Assembly (NCBI RefSeq): GCF_900142015.1
Contig: NZ_FQZN01000038.1
Span: 1-48,595, forward strand
Direction of reading: 5' to 3'
Source of the DNA: Bacteroides stercorirosoris
GTDB lineage: Bacteria; Bacteroidota; Bacteroidia; Bacteroidales; Bacteroidaceae
DNA: 48,595 nt
The notes below the pieces were generated by a model, which saw only the letters and a list, made by a program, of their open reading frames with translations, searched no databases and was not told where the DNA came from. The position numbers and the translations under genes were made by a program. Shown here one piece after another: positions 35,206-42,773 of this stretch. Positions within the stretch are counted from its first letter, which is position 1; each line of letters starts with the position of its first letter.

Positions 35206-35315
35206 GGATATAGAGATCCAACGTGTTGGATATAGAGATGGGACACGCTGGATATAGAGATGGGACGCGTTGGATATAGAGATCGGAGACATTGGATATA
35301 GAGATGCAGGAAACC
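35206..35315. repeat. Five-unit 22-bp tandem array (GGATATAGAGAT core)
   Basis: Units start at 35206, 35228, 35250, 35272 and 35294. Each has an invariant 12-base core GGATATAGAGAT plus a 10-base variable part (ccaacgtgtt, gggacacgct, gggacgcgtt, cggagacatt, gcaggaaacc). It fills the gap between the folK stop and the flippase-like gene, ending 16 bases before the latter's ATG. It would be part of the mRNA of the cluster. Confidence 0.95.
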
Positions 35316-35320
35316 GGTTA

Positions 35321-35785
35321 TCAATCAAGTAAATCGCGATAAATATTTCCCAGTGTTTTCCCCAATACCGGATGCATCACATCGGGTGCAATCTCCGCCA
35401 ACGGCTCCATCACGAAGCGGCGTTCCTGCATCAGCGGATGGGGAAGTTTCAGGGTAGGAGTATCAAGAACAAGATCGTCGTACAGCAGCAAATCAATGTC
35501 TATCACACGGTCACTATACACACCGTTCACTGATTTATGGGTACGTCCCATCTCCTTCTCGATGGATTGGGTTACGGAAAGTATCTCCAACGGCGGAAGG
35601 GAAGTTTCCACACAAACAACGGCATTCAGGAAAGTATTATCAGAAGCAAATCCCCACGGGGCGGTAGCATAAAAAGCGGACAGGGAAACGACTTTCCCTA
35701 TCCGCTCTTCTATATGTTGCACGGCAAGACGGAGGTTCTGCTCCTTATCGCCGAGATTCGTTCCAAGTCCGAAATAAACGTGCAT
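35321..35785 (-). CDS. folK: HPPK (folate pathway pyrophosphokinase)
   Basis: The protein has 154 residues from the ATG at 35785; a GTG lies one codon upstream. Signatures of the enzyme that transfers pyrophosphate from ATP to 6-hydroxymethyl-7,8-dihydropterin are present: FGLGTNLGDKEQNL, TAPWGFASDNTFLNAV, and DRVIDIDLLLYDD followed by LPHPLMQERRFVMEPL. Its ATG shares one base with the queA stop (TGATG), so translation is coupled. Confidence 0.95.
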   Translation of the reverse strand: MHVYFGLGTNLGDKEQNLRLAVQHIEERIGKVVSLSAFYATAPWGFASDNTFLNAVVCVETSLPPLEILSVTQSIEKEMGRTHKSVNGVYSDRVIDIDLLLYDDLVLDTPTLKLPHPLMQERRFVMEPLAEIAPDVMHPVLGKTLGNIYRDLLD

Positions 35786-36843
35786 CACTTGTCCGTAATC
35801 AACATCGCGTCCCCATACGTACCGAAACGGTAACCTTCCTTCAAAGCCACATTATAGGCTTCCATCACCTGGTCGTAGCCACCGAAAGCGGCAACAATCA
35901 TCAGCAGCGTGGAAAGCGGCATATGGAAGTTGGAAATCATCGCATTGGCTACGGTAAAGTCGTATGGAGGGAAGATGAACTTGTTCGTCCAGCCCTCATA
36001 GGATTTCAGATGTCCGTCGGTGCTCACGGTGCTCTCGATGGCACGCATCACGGTAGTACCCACGGCACAAACCTGTCTGTTCATGTCCTTCGCACGATTC
36101 ACTACGCTGACAGCCTCTTCATTCACAACCATCTGTTCAGAGTCCGTCTTGTGCTTCGTGAGGTCTTCCACATCAATGTCGCGGAAGTTGCCCAAACCGG
36201 CATGCAACGTAATATAAGCAAAGTCGATACCTTTGATTTCAAGGCGCTTCAGTAATTCGCGGCTGAAATGCAGACTGGCGGTAGGAGCCGTCACCGCACC
36301 TTCATTACGGGCAAAGATAGACTGGAAACGCTCGGCGTCATCCGGTTCTACGGGACGGTTGATGATGCTGTGTGGCAGCGGGGTTTCGCCCAATGCATAC
36401 AAAGCCTTCTTGAACTCATCGTGCGGACCGTCGTAAAGGAAACGGAGCGTACGTCCGCGAGACGTCGTATTGTCGATAACTTCAGCTACCATAGAGTCGT
36501 CGTCACCGAAATACAGCTTGTTGCCGATACGGATTTTACGGGCCGGGTCCACCAGCACATCCCACAGGCGGAGTTCTTCGTTCAACTCACGCAAAAGGAA
36601 CACTTCAATACGTGCGCCGGTCTTCTCCTTGTTGCCATACAGACGGGCAGGGAACACCTTCGTATCGTTGAAGATGAACACATCCTTGTCATCAAAGTAA
36701 TTCAGGACATCCTTAAATTCTTTGTGTTCAATTTCGCCTGTCTTTCTGTGCAGTACCATAAGGCGCGACTCATCTCTGTACTTTGTAGGGTGCAAAGCAA
36801 TCTTCTCTTCCGGAAGCTTAAATTTAAATTGCGACAGTTTCAT
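35785..36843 (-). CDS. queA: tRNA preQ1(34) S-adenosylmethionine ribosyltransferase-isomerase
   Basis: The protein has 352 residues. Family signatures are clear: LPEEKIALHPTKYRDESRLMVL, FIFNDTKVFPARLYG, GAVTAPTASLHFS and TLHAGLGNFRDIDVEDLTKHKTDSEQ. It makes epoxyqueuosine in tRNA from preQ1 and SAM. It lies 18 bases after truB and overlaps folK by one base. truB and queA are both tRNA modification genes. Confidence 0.97.
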   Translation of the reverse strand: MKLSQFKFKLPEEKIALHPTKYRDESRLMVLHRKTGEIEHKEFKDVLNYFDDKDVFIFNDTKVFPARLYGNKEKTGARIEVFLLRELNEELRLWDVLVDPARKIRIGNKLYFGDDDSMVAEVIDNTTSRGRTLRFLYDGPHDEFKKALYALGETPLPHSIINRPVEPDDAERFQSIFARNEGAVTAPTASLHFSRELLKRLEIKGIDFAYITLHAGLGNFRDIDVEDLTKHKTDSEQMVVNEEAVSVVNRAKDMNRQVCAVGTTVMRAIESTVSTDGHLKSYEGWTNKFIFPPYDFTVANAMISNFHMPLSTLLMIVAAFGGYDQVMEAYNVALKEGYRFGTYGDAMLITDK

Positions 36844-36861
36844 ATCTATTCTTTCTTTAAG

Positions 36862-37563
36862 TTATTCTTCTGTTTCTATCTCCTGAGCGTCTATCCACTC
36901 CTTGAAATTCATCGGGTCGAGGCAATCCGCCAACCGGACATCACCCACGCGGGTACGTTCCAAAGCCGTCAGATGTGCGCCACTCTGCAACGCTTCACCG
37001 ATGTCGCGGGCCAGGGCACGGATATACGTACCTTTGCTGCACACTACGCGGACTTTGATTTCCGGCAGGTTGCATTCCAGCAACTCTATCTCGTCAATCA
37101 CCAGCAACTTCGGCTTCAGTTCCACCTCTTCACCCTTACGAGCCAAGTCGTAAGCACGCTTACCATTCACCATGCAGGCAGAAAAAGCGGGGGGGACCTG
37201 CTGTATCTCACCGATGAATGTTTTCAATGTTTCTTCCACCAACTCACGGGTGATATGTTCCGTGGGGTAAGTGGCGTCTATCTCGTGTTCCAGGTCGTAG
37301 GAAGGAGTGGTGGCGCCCAACTGAATGGTGGCAACGTATTCCTTCGTATGATACTGAAACTCTTCAATCCGCTTCGTAGCCTTGCCTGTGCAGACAATCA
37401 TCACCCCTGTGGCCAGGGGATCGAGCGTGCCGGCATGGCCAACTTTCAATTTCTTCACTTTCATCCGCCGGCAGATGTGGTAACGCGCGTGTCCCACCAC
37501 CTTAAACGAGGTCCACCCCAGCGGCTTATTGAAATAAAGAACTTCTCCTTCTTTAAACTTCAA
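36862..37563 (-). CDS. truB: tRNA pseudouridine(55) synthase
   Basis: The protein has 233 residues if the TTG at 37563 is the start, giving MKFKEGEVLYFNKPLGWTS, which fits the family N-terminus. The catalytic Asp48 is in GHAGTLDPLATG. The frame is open to an ATG at 37626, but those 21 extra codons come from the right part of a palindromic repeat and read LTSVPSVSSVV. No ATG lies between. Either the gene uses TTG or the repeat now supplies its start. It modifies U55 in the tRNA T-loop. Confidence 0.88.
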   Translation of the reverse strand: MKFKEGEVLYFNKPLGWTSFKVVGHARYHICRRMKVKKLKVGHAGTLDPLATGVMIVCTGKATKRIEEFQYHTKEYVATIQLGATTPSYDLEHEIDATYPTEHITRELVEETLKTFIGEIQQVPPAFSACMVNGKRAYDLARKGEEVELKPKLLVIDEIELLECNLPEIKVRVVCSKGTYIRALARDIGEALQSGAHLTALERTRVGDVRLADCLDPMNFKEWIDAQEIETEE

Positions 37564-37581
37564 ATTGCTTCTATTTTTATT

Positions 37582-37667
37582 CACCACAGAGGACACAGAG
37601 GGCACAGAGGTTAATTCAAGAATCACAGATTATCATTCCCTCTGTGAACTCTGTGTCCTCTGTGGTG
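37582..37667. repeat. Dispersed palindromic element, 86 bp (CACCACAGAG family, copy 2)
   Basis: Left arm 37582-37610 and right arm 37639-37667 are near-perfect inverted copies beginning CACCACAGAGGACACAGAG. It is the same family as the element at 5155-5243. It fills the uppP-truB gap and overlaps the upstream extension of the truB reading frame. Confidence 0.88.
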
Positions 37668-37674
37668 TAAATTC

Positions 37675-38475
37675 CTAATTTAACAAACTCAACACGATAG
37701 TTACGATACCGGCAATCGCACAGTAAATGGCAAAATATACCAGCTTGCCTTTCTTCACTATGTTGATCATCCACTTGCAAGCCAGACAACCCGATACAAA
37801 AGCGGCTATGAAGCCTATCAGCAATGATAAGGTTGAAATACTGCCCGCGATATCTTCGCCTTTCATCAGTTTCATGCCATCCAGTAATCCTTCACCCAAT
37901 ATCGGCGGCATCACCATCAGGAAAGAGAACTGGGCCAGTTTCGCTTTATTATCACCCAGCAGCAAACCTGTAGCAATCGTGGTGCCCGAACGTGAAAGTC
38001 CCGGAAGCACGGCGCAAGCCTGAGCCAAACCGATAATAAATGCATCTTTCATAGAGATTTTCTCTTTCTGCTTCGGCTTATAGTAATAGGAGAACGACAG
38101 TAAAGCGGCAGTCACCAGCAACATACAGCCCACAACCAGCAAACCTGAACCAAAGACAGCCTCTACTTCATCTTTAAAGAACACACCTACAATACCTATC
38201 GGTATCATGGATATCAATATATTGATTACATAACGTGTCTCGTCATTCATCTGCCACTTGAACAGACCTTTGAATATCCATTCGATTTCCTTCCACAGCA
38301 CTACCATCGTACTGAATACCGTAGCTACATGCACCACTACCGTGAACGCCAGATTTTCTTCTCCCTCGATACCAAACAACGCCGAACCGATAGCCAAATG
38401 TCCGCTACTACTTACCGGCAAATACTCCGTCAATCCCTGGATCAAGCCCAGGATGAGCGCCTCAAACCATTCCAT
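37675..38475 (-). CDS. uppP: Undecaprenyl-diphosphatase
   Basis: The protein has 266 residues and about eight membrane helices. Both BacA/UppP motifs are present: LTEYLPVSSSGHL (Glu17, Ser22-His26) and PGLSRSGTTIATGLLLG (near 158-174). It regenerates undecaprenyl phosphate for peptidoglycan and glycan synthesis. It sits 33 bases after the DUF3098 gene. Confidence 0.96.
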   Translation of the reverse strand: MEWFEALILGLIQGLTEYLPVSSSGHLAIGSALFGIEGEENLAFTVVVHVATVFSTMVVLWKEIEWIFKGLFKWQMNDETRYVINILISMIPIGIVGVFFKDEVEAVFGSGLLVVGCMLLVTAALLSFSYYYKPKQKEKISMKDAFIIGLAQACAVLPGLSRSGTTIATGLLLGDNKAKLAQFSFLMVMPPILGEGLLDGMKLMKGEDIAGSISTLSLLIGFIAAFVSGCLACKWMINIVKKGKLVYFAIYCAIAGIVTIVLSLLN

Positions 38476-38508
38476 GTAATCTAATTATGAATTATTAATT
38501 GTGAATTA

Positions 38509-38772
38509 TTAATTGTGCCGGTCTTTCATTCCTTCATTCTTCATTTGCTCGCCACGCGGCTTACGCAATACAGCGTATATCATGAGCAGGAAGCCTGCAA
38601 GACAAACCACCGGAGCTACCTTGATACGTCTCGCACTAAAAATATCCGGTTCATAGTGTGTCGGTGTAGATACAGGACCGGTCATCAGAATAAAACCGAT
38701 AATCACTATCGCCATTGCAACGGCAAGCAGGATAAAGTTGGTTTTATCGAAAGCAAATTTCTGTTTACTCAT
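38509..38772 (-). CDS. DUF3098 small membrane protein
   Basis: The protein has 87 residues with two membrane helices (about 12-30 and 52-70) around a short PTHYEPDIFSARRIKVAP loop. This matches DUF3098, a small Bacteroidetes family located between ftsX and uppP. Its function is unknown; the position suggests a cell-envelope or division role. Confidence 0.85.
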   Translation of the reverse strand: MSKQKFAFDKTNFILLAVAMAIVIIGFILMTGPVSTPTHYEPDIFSARRIKVAPVVCLAGFLLMIYAVLRKPRGEQMKNEGMKDRHN

Positions 38773-38819
38773 CTCTTTATATTATAAATAACATTACTAT
38801 TCTACTAACTACTTACTAC

Positions 38820-39704
38820 TTATATGTAGTACAGCGTGCCCGCCTTCATCCGCAGGAACTTATTGATGGAGAGATATGCACAAAACCACGTGATACACAC
38901 TCCGAACACAAGCACCGAAACGGAAACCAGCAACATGACGTTGGGCGTAATTACGCTGATTAAATCAGGCTCATACACCACCAACCAATATGCGGCAGCC
39001 CACAAAATACCGTCGGCAATAATAGCCGCCAGCACACCAATCCAGAAATTGCGCCACAGGAACGGGCGCCGGATAAAGCTCCAACTTGCTCCCACCAGCT
39101 TCATCGTATGGATAAGGAAGCGTTTGGAGTAAATCGTCAGCCGTATGGTATTGTTTATCAATGCAAAAGATATGAAAGCCAGCAATACGGCCAGACCCAG
39201 CAACAGCAAACTGATATTGCGGATATTCTCATTGACCATATTAATCAGGTCTTCCTGATAGCGCACCTCCTGCACATTGGTATTCTTTTTAATCTCCTTC
39301 TCTATTTTGGCTATGCTGTCCGTATTCGCATAGTCGGAATGCAACTTCACCTCGATGGAAGCGTGCAGAGGATTATATCCCAGAAAGTCCTGCGGGTCTG
39401 TCCCCATCGCCTCAATCTGTTCATGGAGCGCCTGCTTCTTCGAAATATACTCCGTAGAGCGTACAAAGACCTCCTTGTCCAGCTTCTTCTGCAATTTCAG
39501 TATATCCGTCTCCTTCATATCATCGCTGATGATAATGGAGAAATTGATATTCTCTTTCACATACACTGAAAGATTATGAGCAGTCAGCACAAAAAATACC
39601 ACCAACCCCAACAGCAACAACACCAACGTCGTACTAATGCTGGACGTGATGAACTGCATATCAAAGTAGGATACGGAATTATTTCTGCTTTTTCCTGAAT
39701 ACAT
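38820..39704 (-). CDS. ftsX: Cell division protein FtsX (ABC transporter permease-like)
   Basis: The protein has 294 residues. One N-terminal membrane helix (about 22-44), a periplasmic domain (about 50-165) and three C-terminal helices give the FtsX topology. FtsX with FtsE activates peptidoglycan hydrolases in other bacteria; ftsE is not in this window. Its start overlaps the end of the methyltransferase gene by 26 bases. Confidence 0.92.
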   Translation of the reverse strand: MYSGKSRNNSVSYFDMQFITSSISTTLVLLLLGLVVFFVLTAHNLSVYVKENINFSIIISDDMKETDILKLQKKLDKEVFVRSTEYISKKQALHEQIEAMGTDPQDFLGYNPLHASIEVKLHSDYANTDSIAKIEKEIKKNTNVQEVRYQEDLINMVNENIRNISLLLLGLAVLLAFISFALINNTIRLTIYSKRFLIHTMKLVGASWSFIRRPFLWRNFWIGVLAAIIADGILWAAAYWLVVYEPDLISVITPNVMLLVSVSVLVFGVCITWFCAYLSINKFLRMKAGTLYYI

Positions 39705-40581
39705 AAATCATCGAACTGCTTTGTTCTTTTCTTCCTAATGCGCTGAACCATGCCAGCGTGCCACTGAACACTCCCCGGAAGAAAGTAAGGGAATGGCCCA
39801 TATATTTTTCACTCAGCATCGACACATAGAATGCGTCGAACGGCATCGGGTGATGTGCAGCCAATATAAAATCATGTTTGACTCCCAGCCTCTGAATGGT
39901 GCCGGGAGTAAAGTGCCACAAATGACGGGGAACATCGTAGGCAGCCCAGTGCGCACCGTATTTCTTCGCGTCATACGAAGAACAGTTGGGCACGGCAATA
40001 ATCAGCACGCCTTTTTCCGTCAGCAGGTTGTTCAATGTGTCCCACGTCTCATTCAGGTGTTCCAGATGCTCCATGACGTGCCACAACGTGATGACGTCGA
40101 AACTGCCGGGAGTAAAATCCTGCAACGCTGTGTCGGGCTTCACATCGAGGTCGAAGTGCTCTTTGGCAAATCCGCGGGCCTGTACATTCTTCTCCACCGC
40201 TTCCACCTCCCAACCCCGTCGCTTCATGGTATCGGCAAAATACCCCGTACCCGTACCGATGTCCAGCAAACGTCCCGTCTTGCGATGCGCTTCACGAGCC
40301 ACCAGACGTGCTTTACGACCCAACATATAGCTGCGTACCCAATGGTACACCCTATTCATGAGTCCTTTTTTCGTATCGGAATGGGAAATGTAGTCGGGAG
40401 TCTCATAATATCTGCCTATCTCAGCCTCCACAGGAAAATCCTGCGTAAAGAGAAAGCTGCAATCCTGGCAACGGCACAGATAGAATGCCTCGCTGGAGGC
40501 ATAATGGTCTATGCAGGTCATAGCACGCTCTATATGCGTACTGCCGCATACCGGACAGACTTTTATGGTGAGTTTATTCAT
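39679..40581 (-). CDS. Class I SAM-dependent methyltransferase with N-terminal zinc ribbon
   Basis: The protein has 300 residues from the ATG at 40581; the open frame reaches 40629. A zinc ribbon is formed by CPVC (9-12) and the later CRCQDC. The SAM-binding motif LLDIGTGTGYFADTM is near 103, and the DVITLWHVMEHLEHLNETW segment is typical of type 11/23 methyltransferases. The substrate is unknown. Being first in the ftsX-uppP cluster, an envelope-related small-molecule or lipid substrate is possible. Confidence 0.85.
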   Translation of the reverse strand: MNKLTIKVCPVCGSTHIERAMTCIDHYASSEAFYLCRCQDCSFLFTQDFPVEAEIGRYYETPDYISHSDTKKGLMNRVYHWVRSYMLGRKARLVAREAHRKTGRLLDIGTGTGYFADTMKRRGWEVEAVEKNVQARGFAKEHFDLDVKPDTALQDFTPGSFDVITLWHVMEHLEHLNETWDTLNNLLTEKGVLIIAVPNCSSYDAKKYGAHWAAYDVPRHLWHFTPGTIQRLGVKHDFILAAHHPMPFDAFYVSMLSEKYMGHSLTFFRGVFSGTLAWFSALGRKEQSSSMIYVFRKKQK

Positions 40582-40738
40582 TGAACGTTCTGCAATAATG
40601 AAGCGCAGCCCGAACCGGTCGGACCGCACTATACCCGAATTTGGTGCAAAATAACAAATAAAAAGTGACGTATAGGGCTTTCTTTAAGGAGATTTAATAA
40701 AAGAGAGAACTAAACTCTTGTTTTAAATAAAAAAGGCA

Positions 40739-40746
40739 TATATTTG
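40739..40746 (+). promoter_or_regulatory. Candidate -7 element (TATATTTG)
   Basis: TATATTTG lies 31 bases ahead of the first DUF3857 gene; a TTGTT about 20 bases upstream is an approximate -33 box. Confidence 0.6.
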
Positions 40747-40777
40747 TCAGGACAACAACACTTCAATACTATTTATT

Positions 40778-42763
40778 ATGAAAAACGCTTTACTCTCCTT
40801 GCTATTTAGTTTCTGCTGCCTCCAACTATTTGCTGACGGACAAACTACTCTGCCGAATCTGAAATTCGGAAAACCCACCATGGAAGAACTGACCATGACC
40901 ACTTATGCACCCGACTCGAATGCCACTGCTGTTATCCTGTGCAAACTGACTGATGTCAGTTACGAATGGGGAATAGAAAGCTTCAAATTAGTCTATAAGC
41001 ATAAAGTAAAAATCAAGGTACTCAAACCGGAAGGTACATCTTACGCCAACGTCACCATCCCCTATTACGAGCTGCAAAACAACAGCATGAAAGAGAGCAT
41101 CATCGGGCTGGAAGCCAATGCCTACAATCTGGAAAACGGGAAAATGGTACGCACCAAGATGAAAAAGGATGTAGTGTTCAAGGAACGCGTCAACGCGAAC
41201 CAGATGCAACTGAAATTCTCCATCCCGCAAGTAAAAGCAGGCACTCTGATAGAGTACGAATACCGCCTGGATTCCGACTTCTTCTTCACCATCGAGAGCT
41301 GGAAAGCGCAGAGCGACATTCCCACCTTATATACTGAATATGATGTCACCATTCCCGAATACTTCAAGTTCAACACTGAAATGCGCGGTACGGAGAGACT
41401 GGAACCAAAGAATGAACCGGTCCCCCTCAGCCTCTTTATCGGAGGCCAATTGCTCCAGTGCTCCGGAGCGCACCTGAATTTCCAGGGCAACCAGCTTAGC
41501 GCTTTGAAGGACGACAGCCATGTGTGGTGCCTTGACGACTACTGCACGCAAGTGAATTTAGAGTTGCTGGGAATAGATTTTCCCGGCGCCCTCTACAAAA
41601 CGTTCACACAAAGCTGGGAACAGATTGACGAATCGCTGCTGAAAGACACCGATTTCGGCAGCCGGCTGAAAATGAGCAATCCCCTCAAAGAAGAAATGGC
41701 AACACTGCACCTGGAACAGATGAAAGGAGCAGATGAAAAGATAAGCGCCATTTATACCCTCCTCAAAAACAAGGTAAGATGGAATGAGAAATATTCTTTG
41801 TATGGCAAAGCCCCTAAACAGATATTGAAAGAGGGCACAGGAAGCAATGCCGACATCAACTTCATCTTTATCAGTATGCTGAAAGATGCCGGAATCCCCG
41901 CTTATCCGGCAGTAATGAGCCGCCGCAGCATGGGCATCATCCCTTATTCCCACCCCAGCATCCAGAAGCTGAACACTTTCGTCGTAGCCATTGCCCAGAC
42001 AGACACTACGCTGGTTTATCTGGACGGTTCGGTGAAAAACGGCTATATCAATGTCCTGCCTCCCGTCCTGATGACCGACCGGGCACGCGTCATCATTCCG
42101 GACAACCAGAGTCAGTGGGTAGACCTGACTGCCATCGGAAACAATCTGCTCAGGTCGGTAGTGAGGGCGGACATTTCCCAGGAAGGAGCCATTACAGGTA
42201 TGCGTGAAACCATTTACGCAGGACAGTACGCCTCCCTGCTGCGCGATAAATTCCGTACAGCCAAAGACAGTGCAGACTTCGTCAGAGAATTCGCTTCCAA
42301 AGAAAATATACAGGTGAAGAATCTCCGTATGGAAGGGAGAGAGCTGTTCTCACCACAAATACACGAATTCGTAGGGTTTGAGAAACAGTCTACTGTCAAC
42401 GACCCGTTCATCTACATTAACCCGCTTGTTTTCCTGCACGTTTCCGAGTCTCCCTTCAAGCAATCGGAACGGAAGCTACCCGTTGAGTTTCCTTATGCCG
42501 AACAACTGGCATTGACCGTCAACCTGACTATCCCGGAAGGATATGTAATAGACGAGAAACCGGAAAACCTGCAAATACAGACAAGCGACCAGAAAATCTT
42601 TTGCCGGTATACCATCACCCAACAGGGCAACCAGATCATCCTCAGATATCTTTTCCGGCTGCAAAAATTATTATTCCTGCATACGGACTATCCCGAACTG
42701 CAACATTTCTGGGAACTGATGGCCAAAAAGAATAACGAAATGCTGGTCTTGAAAAAACTGTAA
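40778..42763 (+). CDS. DUF3857 protein with degenerate transglutaminase-like domain
   Basis: The protein has 661 residues with a signal peptide (about 1-19, ending LFA). An N-terminal DUF3857 beta-domain (about 50-260; SFKLVYKHKVKIKVLKPEG) is followed by a transglutaminase-like core (about 320-420) and a C-terminal beta-region. At the position of the catalytic Cys the sequence reads GTGSNADINFIFISML (Asn357), and the catalytic His position reads KLNTFVVAI (Asn399). The enzyme is therefore probably inactive. It lies 10 bases before an apparently active paralogue. A non-catalytic partner role in the periplasm is plausible. Confidence 0.85.
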   Translation: MKNALLSLLFSFCCLQLFADGQTTLPNLKFGKPTMEELTMTTYAPDSNATAVILCKLTDVSYEWGIESFKLVYKHKVKIKVLKPEGTSYANVTIPYYELQNNSMKESIIGLEANAYNLENGKMVRTKMKKDVVFKERVNANQMQLKFSIPQVKAGTLIEYEYRLDSDFFFTIESWKAQSDIPTLYTEYDVTIPEYFKFNTEMRGTERLEPKNEPVPLSLFIGGQLLQCSGAHLNFQGNQLSALKDDSHVWCLDDYCTQVNLELLGIDFPGALYKTFTQSWEQIDESLLKDTDFGSRLKMSNPLKEEMATLHLEQMKGADEKISAIYTLLKNKVRWNEKYSLYGKAPKQILKEGTGSNADINFIFISMLKDAGIPAYPAVMSRRSMGIIPYSHPSIQKLNTFVVAIAQTDTTLVYLDGSVKNGYINVLPPVLMTDRARVIIPDNQSQWVDLTAIGNNLLRSVVRADISQEGAITGMRETIYAGQYASLLRDKFRTAKDSADFVREFASKENIQVKNLRMEGRELFSPQIHEFVGFEKQSTVNDPFIYINPLVFLHVSESPFKQSERKLPVEFPYAEQLALTVNLTIPEGYVIDEKPENLQIQTSDQKIFCRYTITQQGNQIILRYLFRLQKLLFLHTDYPELQHFWELMAKKNNEMLVLKKL

Positions 42764-42773
42764 CAGAAGAGTT

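Noticed and set aside
35190..35324. N-terminal extension of the flippase-like protein through the 22-bp array
   Set aside because: The array units shift frame each repeat, the resulting peptide is a translated repeat, and a normal ATG lies at 35189 next to the conserved membrane region.
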